A stretch of DNA of 64,000 nt, taken from assembly GCA_037951165.1 (NCBI GenBank), contig JBBDHG010000151.1, positions 2,605,001-2,669,000 on the forward strand. The letters run 5' to 3'. Both the position numbers and the translations under genes were made by a program. The stretch comes from Lophius americanus. Taxonomy: Eukaryota > Chordata > Actinopteri > Lophiiformes > Lophiidae. The notes under the pieces are model-generated. The model ran no database searches. It was not told where the DNA came from and worked only from the letters and a program-made list of their open reading frames with translations. Shown one piece after another: positions 1 through 11,184 of the stretch. Within the stretch, counting starts at the first letter, position 1, and the number at the start of each line of letters is the position of its first letter.

Positions 1-75
1 TGGACAACGCGGGCTAGCCTTCGCCCCCCACATAAACCAATGAGCCCTCGTTGTCCATGACTCTGTTGCCAATTC
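1..75 (-). mobile_element. Tc1/mariner-like element fragment, cut by window edge
   Basis: Read on the minus strand this is part of the transposase region of a widespread fish Tc1/mariner-like element. The block with GGGCTAGCCTTCGC and AATGAGCC matches the coding stretch just after the helix-turn-helix region as I know the family. The other copies in this window (14352, 22641, 42962) share the same landmarks. It is degenerate and does not encode an open protein. Confidence 0.7.
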
Positions 76-1293
76 ACAAGAAGCACGCCTCACACCTGAA
101 CATATTTTACCTCCAGGATAAAATGTTCAAACTGCAACCTTATAAATCCCACCAACAAACAGGTGCCATGGTAACCAAGAGATTTTAGGGTATATGTTGC
201 CGAAGACGTTCGATTGATTCCAATGACTTTGCCTTTTCACATTAAGGGTTCATATTCATTAATCACCTCAAACTCTGTCTGTTGTTAACCTTAAGGGGAT
301 AAAAGGAAAGCAGGATGGCAGTCAACCAACTCAAAATAAATTCCTCCATCAGCATTCCGGTACTGTTGAATTTTTGTTTATCAGAGTCGACAGCTGTTTG
401 CTATGACTTTAATAAGCTGTAGAACATACACACGCACACATGAACTGAGTGTTGAGCAAACAACAGCCGTTGTCTGCTGTAAGTGGGATGATTTGCATAT
501 TGGTGGATGTTTAACAACTTCCTTGTAAGGGTGCGTACTGTACCTTTTAAAGCCACGGTACATTCAGAATAGTGGTTCAGACAAAGAATTCACCCATCCG
601 TCAGGATTATCTTCTGATATTTTCCAATACGTGGGATGTAAAAACTTTTTTTTTTCATTGTCGATCAACAAATATAACAAAGTAAACCGCCCATCCGAAC
701 CTCCACCCCTCCAAAGTTGTCAGAGTCTGAGATCAGAAGCTCCAAACCCAAACCAACGATGATTATAATAGTAAAAAAAAAACGATTTTTAAAAAAAGAA
801 TGAAAAGGAACAAAAAAAACAAACACCCGAGATCTGAACTCATTGCACCCGTCCAGGGAAGTCACATGAAGGCATCTCTGTGGTCACCAGAAGCACAACT
901 CCACCGGGGCCTTCTCGTAAGCTCTAGACCTTCATGATCAGTTTCACATTGATGTTAATTTTAGCACACATCTCATGCAGAAATTGGAATGGGAACAAAA
1001 AGCTGAAAAACACTCGCAACCATGAAATACAGTTTCAGGCACATTTCAGGTCAGGCCACATGCTCTTGAACTGAAGTGACCGAAAGGAAGCCAAAACCAG
1101 AGACATCTGCTGTCCTCTTTTCTTCAAGCCCGGGCTGGAAGAATCACAACAGCAGGTCTACTGTGAAGGAAGTAGAAGACGAAGAATAGTTCAGCAGTTC
1201 GTGAAATGCACTCATTCACCTGCACTGGAAGAGATTTGCATTAAAAATAGCACATTACTATCACATATAGTGATCATATTTGTTAGTTCCATC
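76..1293. other. unassigned non-coding sequence
   Basis: Mixed-composition sequence with short poly-A and poly-T runs near 645 and 770-820. No motif-bearing open frame, tandem array or recognisable transposon end was seen. Confidence 0.4.
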
Positions 1294-1463
1294 CTTGAGG
1301 GGCAGTGGGCGGCCGCTGTGAGGCACCCAGGGGGCAAAATGGGGTTCAGAGTTTTTCTGAAAAGATCCTATAACATTTATATTGAAGATACAACGCAAAC
1401 ACCAAACCCTCCACCTTCCAGTTTCAGGCAGAACACTCTACCTCCTCAGCTCCAGGCGACCCT
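1294..1463 (-). mobile_element. tRNA-derived SINE, minus strand
   Basis: On the minus strand the head (1431-1457) resembles a tRNA D-arm/A-box: AGCTGAGGAGGTAGAG against the usual AGCTCAGGAGGTAGAG. The tail (1294-1360) is the fish SINE block that normally reads CACTGAACCCC then GGGTGCC; here on the plus strand it is GGCACCCAGGGGGCAAAAT followed by GGGGTTCAG. The B-box area between them is eroded. Related copies lie at 44925-45015 and 47174-47293. Confidence 0.55.
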
Positions 1464-1495
1464 GCCTGGAGCTGAGGAGGTAGAGTGTTCCGCCT
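1426..1495. repeat. near-perfect palindrome built from SINE heads
   Basis: The arms 1431-1457 and 1464-1490 are 27-bp exact reverse complements around a 6-nt spacer, GACCCT. Allowing one mismatch the match extends about 5 bp further on each side. Both arms carry the A-box-like SINE head, so the structure is two heads in inverted orientation. Confidence 0.9.
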
Positions 1496-2039
1496 AGGTC
1501 TCATCTCACAATGTTAAATACAAAGTTAACATTACATCTGGGAACAGGGGAACTCAGCAAAACCCGTGTTTGTATTTAAAATAGTGTTTTACCGGTAAAG
1601 TCAAATTGTTGTTTCTAAACATTTTGTTTTTATAGAGAAGAATCGGATGCCCCCGCTCCTGGAGAGAGTGGGGGCAGAACAACAGAACATGTTGTTCTTA
1701 GGAGAGGAGGAGGATGGACTACTTAAGGCTACCTGCGCCTGTCATGACTGTTGGGTTGTTTCTAGGTTTGTTCTATTTTGATTCTCTGGTTTTATTTTAA
1801 AGGTATATTTTCATCGTGTTTCCTGTTTTACTGTAAAAACTCTTTCGCCGTGTTGTTTTGATCAGCGTTACACTTCCTGTCCTGGTTTCTCAGACCTGTT
1901 TAACCTCAGATTCCCTTTCTTCAGTCAGTGTTTTATTTTTTGTGTGTTTTACCTTCGCTCTCTCTGTGTCAGTCTTTTTCGGTGTCGTTTCCATCCTCCT
2001 CTTGTATGACTTAGCATCTAGCTAAATCCCGAAAACTCT
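1496..2039. other. unassigned non-coding sequence
   Basis: T-rich sequence without a recognisable element. It contains a short hairpin at 1648-1676 with 11-bp arms (TGCCCCCGCTC and GAGTGGGGGCA) and one G-T pair. Confidence 0.4.
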
Positions 2040-2125
2040 GGCATAGAATGGAATCGTTATCGCCGCTGCTCCCTTTGCCACAGATCCTTTTCTGATTACT
2101 CTAAAACTATTTCATGGCTATTTCA
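2040..2125 (+). mobile_element. left-end fragment of the GGGGGAGC-module repeat family
   Basis: The order GGAATCGTTATCGCCGCTG, then CTCTAAAACTATTTCATGG, matches the left blocks of the copies at 56309 and 18097. The internal modules and right end are absent. Confidence 0.6.
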
Positions 2126-2930
2126 TGCAATTTCAATAAATTTGCCTGCTTGCTTGCTAATAATTATCTTTGGCGATTTCAATTTGACCCGTGAAAATAA
2201 CAAGAGCGGTGAAAAAATGAACACAGCATGAATGCATTAAAAAGTTTAAGGAAAAAAAAAACACAAAAAAGTTAGAAGTTGCTTAAATGCAAATAGCGGC
2301 CCAGTAAAGACGCAGATGGACGGAACCTCGTGATCACGCTGTGCGTTGATTTCATAGCTGGCTGTGCACATTTTCGGAGCGCTTACACATCCACATGAAA
2401 CGGATCAGTGCCGTTTCATCAGGGACTGGTGTAACCGGAACTCAAGGAGGACATGACTAACGTCTGGAGAGTAAAAAACAGTAAACCTAAAAATATGCAG
2501 CGTCACATGTTGCCATGTTTTAAATGACCTCAGCACATTTCTTCTAGCGCCCTGTCGCCGTTTTTGTGTATTTGTTGTCAAAAACCTTTGACTCCTGAAT
2601 ACCATCTTGGGGTCGGACCAATATCAACATGTGAGGTTCATGGAAGTCCGCCCACGATGTTTATTTCTGTCTATAGATGGAGCATAGCTGAGCCTTAATA
2701 TCCGGACTCTGTTTGGATTCATTGTGCGATCGCAGGGGTAAAAATTAAACGTTTATAAGTCAGTGTAATAGAGGAGCACACTCTGCCATCCCCGCTTGTT
2801 GCGTTTTTTTTATTTGCTGGTGAGAGACGGAACATTCCAGCACTGTTTGTACAGAACATCCCCAGGTTTGCGCCGTGAGCCAATTAATTATGCAACACCA
2901 GAGGGCTGTGTTTGTGCGATTGTGTGCGTC

Positions 2931-2959
2931 GTGTTGTGTTGTGTTGTGTTGTGTTGTGT
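2931..2959. repeat. (GTGTT)n microsatellite
   Basis: About six consecutive GTGTT pentamers. Confidence 0.9.
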
Positions 2960-3324
2960 CATGTCACTTTGTGTGTATGTGTCGATCGGTCACATGTCTT
3001 GAGTTCCCCCAGCAGGCGCTCACACATCCACCACCTGAGTCATCGCCCCAGCAGTCTGGAGCAACCGGGCCGGGTTGTGAAGCAATGTGATCTTTGTGTT
3101 TTTTGGGAGGACATTGTGTAACCGTGTTAATGCCGGGCCTCAGCATGTGGGAAATGTGTCAGACCCTGCCAGAGAGAGAGCTGCGATTGGTTCAGAGGGT
3201 ACACTCCCCCGTTGTCCAGCACCTCCCAATGCCTCTAAACCTGGAGTTCTCAGACGCTCGGGAAAGGTTGCCATAGCAACTGCCACTTCTGGAGGGTACC
3301 CATTTTTTTCCCTTCTCATCCTCT

Positions 3325-3353
3325 CCTCCTCCTCCTCCTCCTCCTCCTCCTCC
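3325..3353. repeat. (TCC)n microsatellite
   Basis: About nine uninterrupted CTC triplets. Confidence 0.9.
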
Positions 3354-4039
3354 ATCTCGTGTTATGGCCTACAATCTATTTTTATCCTTTTTGGTTGTTT
3401 GTCTTTTTCCCTCTATTGTGGTCTCTTCCTCTGCGAGAAGATAAGAAACCTCGACCCGGTGTGGGTTTTGAGGGAGGAGAACGTACACTTGCCTGAGTTT
3501 TCATCGGTGATTTGTTACCTCATAGTTTTCACATGAATCTCACGTTGGTCTTTACGCCGAATAAAAATCTCCTCCGTCACCGGGACGACTGTCTGGAGCC
3601 TGTTTCCAGATTTACATCCCTCCATTTGAATTCCACGACCCACTCCCGGCTGCCCACCGATGTACACACAGGAATAGTGGCTATAACTCATCAAACGTAT
3701 ACAGCTTATGTTTAAAACATCAGGACCACCCACTCATTCCCTGATTTATCGTAGCCAGCATTGGTAATTTCGTATTTAAGTGAAGGTCATTTATTATTTT
3801 CACCTTTTAAATCCATTTTTTGTGAAAGATGTAGCAGCACTTCCTATATGGGGATTACAGCTATGAAGATCCCATCTGATAAATCATGGTGGGTGAATAT
3901 TTCATGAGGGCTTTTTACTGTTTTACATTACATTCATCGCATTTAAAAAGAAGACAATTTTTTTTTAAGTTAGAGAGTATATTTTCACATGATTCCATTT
4001 ATTTCTTTCAGTCTTGAACAATTAAACTCAATGTTGCTG

Positions 4040-4745
4040 GATTGGGTCCATTTACTTTACATTTACTAGGGGCTGATTCAATTCAGTTAGTTGGATTTGT
4101 TCTAACCTCATTTATTAGGGTTGATTCAACTTAGTAACTTCAATAAGGTTTAAATTAATTTATAATGGTGGATTGAACTTTTTAGTTGGATTAGTTCCTT
4201 CATTTATTAGGGTTGATTAAACTTATTTACGTAAAAAAATTCCAACTTCATTTATTAAAGTTGTTTCAACTTAGTTATTTGAATTAGTTCAAGCTTGATT
4301 TACTTGGGTTGATTCAACTTAGTTACTTCATTAAGGTATAAATTAATTCATTATGGGGGTTTGAATTTTTTAGTTGGTTTAGTTCCAACTTCATTTTTTA
4401 GGTTTGTTTAAACTCATTTATGAGAATTAGTTCCAACTTCATTTATTAGGGTTGATTAAAGTTATATACGTGAAAAAATTCCAACTTCATTTATTAAGGT
4501 TGTTTCAACTTAGTTATTTAGATTAGTTCAAGCTTGATTTACTTGGGTAGATTCAACTTAGTTACTTCAATAAGGTATAAATTTATTCATGATGGTGGTT
4601 TGAATTTTTTAGTTGGTTTAGTTCCAACTTCATTTATTAAGGTTGATTCAGCTGAGTTAATTGGATTAGTTTCAACTTAATGTATTCGGTTTGATTCAAA
4701 TCAGTTAGTTGATTTGAACCAACTCATTTTGTAGTGAAATGACCT
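4040..4745. repeat. AT-rich degenerate tandem array
   Basis: Phrases such as TTGATTCAACTTAGTTACTT and TTCCAACTTCATTTATTA recur throughout. The landmark ACTTCAATAAGG begins near 4136, 4325 and 4564, giving long units of about 188 and 239 bp built from diverged sub-repeats of roughly 30 bp. No open frame persists across it. Confidence 0.8.
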
Positions 4746-5270
4746 TATAGATGGAGTTTGTCTTACCCAAATCAATAAAGTTTTCCCAGCAGAATTGGGT
4801 AGTTCTGAAAGAAACTCAATTCAATTATGTGGAAATATTTCCATGATCTATATAATACACAGAATGTTTGTTGAGTGAAAACAATATAAAATCCGGCTCG
4901 CTTCAAAAATTAGACACAAAGAAACGCAGAAACTCCTTTAGTCATTTTGATTGTATTTTGTAAAATGACTGTTATGGAAGCCCAACCGGATTTATTCATG
5001 TTTATTTCTAGCTTATTTCTAGAGGGCATAGTGGCGGACGATGACCAGACATTTATCGGGAATCGACGTCACAACTTTGTTCCAGACGCGTGGAATCCTT
5101 CCTGTAAAGACGGTGGGGGGTGCGTGTTGTGGATTACAAGTGATATGTCACATGCAAATTCTTGGAAAGCTCAGCCTGCAACGTGAACATTTCCTGTTTT
5201 CCGGGGCAGTTATCACGTTGCCACTGAGTGACCGTCCACTCCGTGACTCACTCTTTCCGACACTCGCTGC
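4746..5270. other. unassigned non-coding sequence
   Basis: No repeat family or motif recognised. Confidence 0.35.
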
Positions 5271-5306
5271 CTCCTCCTCCTCCTCCTCCTCCTCCTCCTC
5301 CTCCTC
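5271..5306. repeat. (CTC)n microsatellite
   Basis: Twelve consecutive CTC triplets; gives spurious serine, proline or arginine runs when translated. Confidence 0.92.
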
Positions 5307-5441
5307 ACCTCAGATCTCGCCCCGCCTCGGAAATAGATAGCCGGAGAGGTAGAGGGAGAGGGGTGATGCTGATGGAGGCTTGTTTGAGTGTGTGCTTGAG
5401 TTTGGGAGGGGTAGTGGGAGAGCCCTTTGGATGAGTGTGTA

Positions 5442-5467
5442 AGAGAGAGAGAGAGAGAGAGAGAGAG
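5442..5467. repeat. (AG)n microsatellite
   Basis: About thirteen AG dinucleotides. Confidence 0.9.
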
Positions 5468-5534
5468 GAGACACCACACATCCATGCAGAAGAAGCTGCA
5501 GAATACTAAATACTGAAGGGGATTTCTCCCTCTT

Positions 5535-5635
<101 letters not shown>

Positions 5636-5719
5636 TCTCTGCACTTTGAGCCGTATTATGGATAATTAACCAAAGTCAGTATAATTGGGTAAATTTCTGG
5701 AGGATTCTTCCTTCTTTTA

Positions 5720-6835
5720 CAGAAAAAAAACAGGAGGACGGAGGGATGATGCGGAGGAGGGACGGCGAGCGAGAGAGGAAGAGAGGGAAGACGTGGGGCG
5801 GAGAGGGGGAAAACCTGCAGTGCAACACATTCTGAATTATTCATCAACGTCTGAGTGGGCCGCTTCAGATGGAGAGATGGACAGAAAGACAAAGAAGGAG
5901 GTAGAGGAAGGGGAAGAGAAGACAGGAGAGGAGGAAGTAGGAGAAGATGGAAGAAAGGAGAGGATGGAAGGAGGAATTGTAAGTTGGGTGGATAATGAGG
6001 AGGAGGAATGAAGGAGAGTAAAAGGGAAGGAGGGATGGAGAGGAAGCACAGGAAGAATGAGGAGGAACGAGGGAATGAGGGAAGAAGAGCGAGTGGAGAA
6101 AGAGGGGAAAGAGGAGGAGGAAATAAAAGAAGAAGAAAGAGAGATGGACTTACATAAGTTGATTATAAGGGGGAGAGTAAATAAGGGGAAGTGGGAGGGA
6201 GAGTAAAATGAGGAAGGAAGGAAGGAAGGAGGTAGATACAGAGGTTACGATAAGAAAGAAGGGATGAGCAGGGAAAGACAGAGGATGGAAGAGGAGGCAA
6301 TAATGGAAGAGTAAGAAGGAAGAAAATGCAGAAGAGCAGGGGTAAATGAGTATAAGTGGGAACTTGAGTGTGAAGAGAGAAAGGGGAAGAGAGGAGGAGG
6401 AAGGAGAGAATATGGAAGACAGTGAGGAAAGAGGAAATGGCCGTAAGGATGATAAATGTCAGAAAAAGGGAAGAGAAGAAAAAGGGGAAGGGTGGAGTGA
6501 AAGGGGGAAAGGAGCGAAAAGTAAAAAAGAATAGATGCAATAAAGAATGAGAGGGAAGGAAAGGCGGAAGCTGAAAGAGTGAGATAAAGATGAAGATGGG
6601 ATGAGCGGGGAGGGCAAAGATAGAGGAAATAAGAGAAGGTGGGAGGAGAGGGAGCAAGGGAAGAAAAAATGGCAGTAAGGATGGATAAAGAGGAGGAAGA
6701 GGGAATGGAGGGAGAAGGGAGCGATGGATGGAGCGAAAAGAAAAAGAGGGAGGAGGACGGAAGGATGAAGATGAAGGAGAGGAGTGAGGAGGCAGACAGG
6801 GAGGGAGGGTGCATTCGTCTGAACTCCGTGTCCCC
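5720..6835. repeat. 1.1-kb purine-rich (GA) tract
   Basis: The plus strand is almost all A and G, with scattered T and little C, in the style GGAGGAAGAGGGA. The two longest minus-strand open frames here (about 225 codons each, rich in Ser, Pro, Leu and Phe) are translations of the pyrimidine strand and are not genes. CA arrays flank it on both sides. Confidence 0.9.
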
Positions 6836-6877
6836 GACACTCAAGTCACATTCACACTGTCTGCCTCCCTCTGTCTG

Positions 6878-6947
6878 CACACACACACACACATGCACAC
6901 AGACACATATACACACACACACTCACACACACACACACACACACACT
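6878..6947. repeat. (CA)n microsatellite, imperfect
   Basis: CA array interrupted by ATG, GACACAT and ACT steps. Confidence 0.9.
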
Positions 6948-7120
6948 AAACCACAATGTATACAAGAACACACTGCAGATGTCTGCGCTCAAAACGGTAC
7001 CGACACTGTAAAATCTCTCTCTGTAAAAGTAAGTGACAGCAGCTTCAGCTGAAAACGACTGTGTTCCTGCAGAGTGACTGTGGAAACATGGAAATGAATT
7101 TATATATAGAATACAGTGTA

Positions 7121-7168
7121 TTATATATATGTGTGTATATATGTGTGTGTATATATATATATATATAC
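7121..7168. repeat. (TA)n/(TG)n mixed microsatellite
   Basis: Alternating TATATA and TGTGTG blocks ending in about ten TA units. Confidence 0.9.
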
Positions 7169-7488
7169 AAACTTCCATTTCACCATATCCCATCATGCTC
7201 TGCTGTTTTCAATTCCGTTTACAATACAACCCTGTATTTGATGACACTCTCATGAAGCGTTTCTCATTTCTCCCAGATTGCGTTGCGTTTGCAGAATGTG
7301 TCACTTCCAATTTACGCCAAAAGTTTTGCAGTGTAGACGCCGTTCACTCCAAATACAGGCTGCACATCCGAGATCCTCGTGTAAAAAAAAGAAGGAGGAC
7401 GCAGTCACACACAAACAGAAATAGAAAACACAAAAAATTCCAAATCTGGATAACTTTTTTTTCATATCATACGATGTTAAAGACTGTA

Positions 7489-7528
7489 CTCACCCACACA
7501 CACACAGACTTTCACACAGATTCTCACC

Positions 7529-7576
<48 letters not shown>

Positions 7577-7733
7577 CACTTACACACACACACCCACAGA
7601 CTTTCACACAGACTCTCACCCACACACACAAACACATACACACTCACAAACACTTACACACACACACGCACACACTCACAGAGTCACATGCACACACACA
7701 CTCTCGCCCACACTCATATACACACACACTGTG
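7489..7733. repeat. imperfect CA-rich array
   Basis: CACACA blocks separated by short phrases. CAGACTTTCACACAGA and CTCACCCACACACAC recur about 95 bp apart, so part of the array was duplicated. It produces the longest open frame in the window (plus strand, 272 codons, Thr/His repeats), which is not a gene. Confidence 0.9.
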
Positions 7734-7861
7734 CAGAGTCCTACGAAGCTTCATCGCAAGCAGACATCAGAACCAAACCGCTTCACACACATCAACCATC
7801 CCTGTCGGAGACAGACTCGACAGCTTAAAAAAAAAGGATGCATCAAACAGTCTCTCTCTCT

Positions 7862-7862
<1 letters not shown>

Positions 7863-7907
<45 letters not shown>

Positions 7908-7916
7908 CACACATGC
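7863..7916. repeat. (CA)n microsatellite
   Basis: CA array preceded by a short CT run, with one GC interruption. Confidence 0.93.
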
Positions 7917-7990
7917 ACGTTTGCATGCAGAGGAAGACAGAGGCTAAACTACACACATGTGGGAGGATCTGGCGCGCACTACCAAAAGAT

Positions 7991-8012
7991 GGAGAGAGAG
8001 AGAGAGAGAGAC
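7991..8012. repeat. (GA)n microsatellite
   Basis: About ten GA dinucleotides. Confidence 0.9.
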
Positions 8013-8924
8013 AGTCTGACAGCGAGAGAGACGCAGAGGGGTGAAGCGACAGAAAGGTCAACTGAGGACAAGCAGCGGGAATCAAAGGATGGAGAGACAT
8101 GTGCACGTTTTTAATTCTAGAAAGAATATTCAGTGGTATTGACGGATAAATATGAACTAAAATGCAAAGACAGGCAATAAAAAAAAAAGAAGGATTGTTC
8201 AATGAATGGATCAAACGTACATGGCTGCAGGCTGGCACAGAATGTACACACATATGAGGTACGTCAGGTACATGGAGGGCGTGGGGAGGAAGAGGGGAGG
8301 AAGAAGGGGAGGAAGTGGGCGGCGGGTGTAAATCCAGACAGACAGAAATGCAGAGCGATGGTTTGAGAGCGAGGAAACCCGGGGAAGACAGGAAACGTGA
8401 GGAGAGGGAGGGATGGAGATGGATGCGGAACCAGCGAGACAGGAGTGCTGCAGTGTGAACTCTTTGTCCCTGACGCGCCGCAGACAGACGCAGACAGAGC
8501 GCCGTATCGGTGCCAAACCCATACGGTACACGCTTACGTTCTGCTCCAGCCCCGATAATCCAGTATGGAGCAGATTATATGTTATTTTCTTTGTTCCCTC
8601 CGGGCCCACGCACTCTCTCCCCCCCGCCCCTGCTGCTGCATTCTATAACTACCAATGTTATGGTAAACATGTCGGAATTATGTTCTACGGTCGGCTCGCA
8701 CATGCTTTGGGTCACGTTTGAGCGCCAGCACAAAGAGATGCAGCGGCGCCAGCGGCGGGATGGGGAACAGTTAGGTGGGGTTAGCTGAGGACAGCAGCGA
8801 GCGGAGCGGGCGACATACTGTTCCCTTTATGTTCCACTCCAAACAAAGAGAACGCTTCTTTTAGAGTCTGGAGGAACTGCAAGGTCGGTTGGTCGTGCAG
8901 CTGCAACAATTAGGTTACCTCACC
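8013..8924. other. unassigned sequence, locally GC- and CpG-rich
   Basis: Around 8420-8530 and 8740-8810 there are several CpG-containing stretches (GACGCGCCGCAG, CAGCGGCGCCAGCGGCGG). No open frame with a recognisable domain lies beside them, so I do not call a promoter. Confidence 0.3.
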
Positions 8925-9155
8925 CAGCCATAACATTACAACCACCTGCCCAACGTTGTGCAGGTGCCCCATTTTGCTGCTCACACAGCTCTGTGATGCA
9001 TTGTGTGTTGTGGCACCTTTCTGTCAGAACCAGAATTAACTTTTTCAGTGGTTCTCACCAATTCACCCCTTCCTTACGTACCATTGCAGACTAAAAAAAC
9101 ACCACCAGTCCTGCAGTACTGGAGATGCTCTGACCTGATTTACATCATTAGATGG
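8925..9155 (-). mobile_element. internally deleted Tc1/mariner-like copy
   Basis: Starts with the terminal phrase CAGCCATAACATTACAACCA and passes through CCATTTTGCTGC. It then jumps to the transposase N-terminal region (TTTCTGTCAGAACCAG, GGAGATGCTCTGACC) read on the minus strand. The C-terminal half of the transposase is missing, with the join near 8985-8995. Confidence 0.75.
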
Positions 9156-9173
9156 TGCCTATGCTGTGGTTGG

Positions 9174-9307
9174 AGGTGGACCATGGTGGAGACTTCAAGA
9201 TGTACATACAGTAGGTGGACCATGGTGGAGACTTGAAGATGTACATCCAGTAGGTGGACCATGGTGGAGACTTGAAGATGTACGTACAGTAGGTGGACCA
9301 TGGTGGA
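9174..9307. repeat. 39-bp minisatellite, about 3.4 copies
   Basis: AGGTGGACCATGGTGGA begins at 9174, 9213, 9252 and 9291, an exact 39-bp spacing. The units are nearly identical, so the expansion is recent. It starts just downstream of the Tc1/mariner fragment. Confidence 0.95.
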
Positions 9308-9496
9308 CAAAGCTGAGGACCCAAAGAAGTGTATAGCTACATTTCATTGAGCCTTTCTTCTTTATCTCCACCTAGCATCAGGGAATTCCCTGCTTCTACT
9401 CACCGCTACGCTTCTGTTCATTCTGCCAACCTATTGGTTCACTTCAGGAGAAAGTTCAGGAGAACTTCAGGAGATTGAAAAACTGATGTCCTCAAC

Positions 9497-9582
9497 CTTA
9501 TATACCCGAAAAGTCGGGGAATGCAGGGACTGGGGACTTTTCGGGGATTCACCCTGCTGTCAGGGACAACAGCAAAGGCCTA
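9497..9582 (+). mobile_element. miniature copy of the GGGGGAGC-module family (both ends, no middle)
   Basis: The left end ACCCGAAAAGTCGGGGA is followed within about 15 bp by the right end GGGGACTTTTCGGGG, then the family's conserved downstream phrase CTGTCAGGGACAACAG. All internal modules are missing. Confidence 0.65.
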
Positions 9583-9750
9583 ATTTCCAAATGGTGTTAT
9601 GAAGCATCCCAGACGATAGATTGCTGTTTGGTGATTAGGTCAAGACCCACTAGTCGTTTGTTTTCTCTGGACCCATAATTACCAAGGATTCGATCCAATT
9701 GAGTTCAAATCGTGTTACAATCATGTCAGCTGAGCCTGGCATAACTCATA

Positions 9751-9758
9751 CTTTACGA
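9751..9758. repeat. hAT target-site duplication, left
   Basis: CTTTACGA directly precedes the element start CAGGGCTATTC. Its partner at 11177-11184 is CTTAACGA, 7 of 8 identical and the length expected for hAT insertion. Confidence 0.75.
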
Positions 9759-11176
9759 CAGGGCTATTCGACTTCGGTAGCCTTTGGGCCAAATAGGAAA
9801 ATGATGTTGGGTTGACACTTGACTACAAATAACTCGACTTACACTTAACCAGATATTCCAGAGAGCTGTCACACATACTAACAAGCTAGGGAAACAGTGG
9901 TTATAACCTTGAATTGTACTTGATTTTGCTATTTGAACATAGAATAGAACAACAGGCCCTTGTTTTTGATGGCTTTCATATGAACTAAGCTAGACCCACA
10001 AGTGAAGGTAGAACCAAACACTTTCAGTGTCGGGGAGGCCACTTTTTTTATTTGGGGGTCTGGTGTGGGCTAACATGGTTAGAGCTAAAGTCCACTGCAC
10101 CTTCAGACTTCAAGTACTTTTTAAAGCTCCACCCGAAACATGATCTCATCAATACAAGACAGTACCTCTTTTGCTCTGAGTCAGAATCCTGCCTCCAGTT
10201 TGTTGGAAAACAAGTCAAACTGCAGTACCTCGATGGGAATGCTGAAATCCGGGAATCTCTCAACAAAGTTCTGAGTCAGTTTCATCATAGAGTCTGTCCT
10301 GACTGCGTGATGTGATTGCCAGATGTTGCTCTCATAAATGCACGGAGTCGTTAGAAGTGCAGCAATTTTGTTGTCATTCGGTCTGTTGTGAAGCTTTGGT
10401 TTGAAGGCAGAAACAAGACCAGCAACAAACTTCTCAGATGTTCAAAAATGTCAGAGAAAAAAGACTTCGGCCAGAAACTTATCATCCAGCATGTGCTTCA
10501 GGAGGCTTGTTGCCTATTTGTGTTCAGAAGTTCTGCTTTGCTGACCCATCTGACATCGTTATGGACAAGTGAGTCCGTGTGTTCGTGAGACGTGTCCGCA
10601 ATCTGCAACGAGAAAAGGCATCAACATCCGTTGAGTTTTCCAACTCACCGCTGAGCTTCGCACAGAACACAGAGTGTTGAATGACCCTTTACCCGTTGTG
10701 TGTGTCTTAACTTTCTGGTCGATAACCACTTCATCAATGGCCGTAAGCATGCAATCTCGCCTGCTTACGGCGGTAGAAGGCGACACACAAGGACGCTACT
10801 GTGGCTCTGTCTGGTTCAGTGCAAAAGCGACCAAGTGCCACTTGACTCAGTTGAAAAGATGCTAGCACTCCCTCACTTTGCTCCGTTTCTCCTCCGACCC
10901 CTCGGGAAAACTAGCCGAAAATTAGCCGTGACTGGACATGTAGTGCCTTTCCACGTTGCATTCTTTCATCACAGTAAACACACCGGTTTATTTCCCGTTG
11001 CGGCTGGCAACCTAAACAGATATTTTTCCAGTCTCATTACACTGATATTTGCGATTTTCGTAATGAACTTTTTCTTCTTTTCTTCCACCTGAGTTGGCGC
11101 TTTCTATGGAATGGCAGGTATGGGGCGGGGCTTGTGTAATATATTCTCCCCGCGGGCCGCTAGTTGAAGAGGCCTG
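9759..11176 (-). mobile_element. hAT element (Charlie/Ac-type) with decayed transposase
   Basis: The ends are inverted repeats: CAGGGCTATTCGACT at the left, and CAGGCCTCTTCAACT when the right end is reverse-complemented, 12 of 15 identical. CAGGG-type ends and 8-bp target duplications are hallmarks of hAT transposons. The minus strand contains pieces of a transposase like that behind FAM200, ZBED and GTF2IRD2 proteins: VRWVSK near 10538-10555, then SDIFEHLRS near 10429-10456, in the family's order (VRWLS then DIFEHLN). Many stops and frameshifts separate them. At 1.42 kb the element is shorter than a complete autonomous one and must have lost coding sequence; no intact zinc-finger or dimerisation segment is visible. 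Confidence 0.8.
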
Positions 11177-11184
11177 CTTAACGA
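11177..11184. repeat. hAT target-site duplication, right
   Basis: CTTAACGA directly follows the element end GGCCTG and pairs with CTTTACGA at 9751-9758. Confidence 0.75.

Larger units (their letters stand above)
2126..4039. other. unassigned non-coding sequence
   Basis: Apart from two short simple repeats (2931 and 3325) nothing recognisable was found. Open frames here overlap one another on both strands, are under 150 codons and show no family motif. Confidence 0.4.

Noticed and set aside
6163..6922. Two minus-strand frames of about 225 codons
   Set aside because: They overlap each other in different phases and are translations of the pyrimidine strand of a GA-rich tract.
7129..7947. 272-codon plus-strand open frame
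   Set aside because: It is Thr/His repeats translated from imperfect CA arrays, with no domain and overlapping frames equally open.
8420..8810. Possible CpG-island promoter
   Set aside because: CpG-containing patches are short, and no exon or start signal lies beside them.
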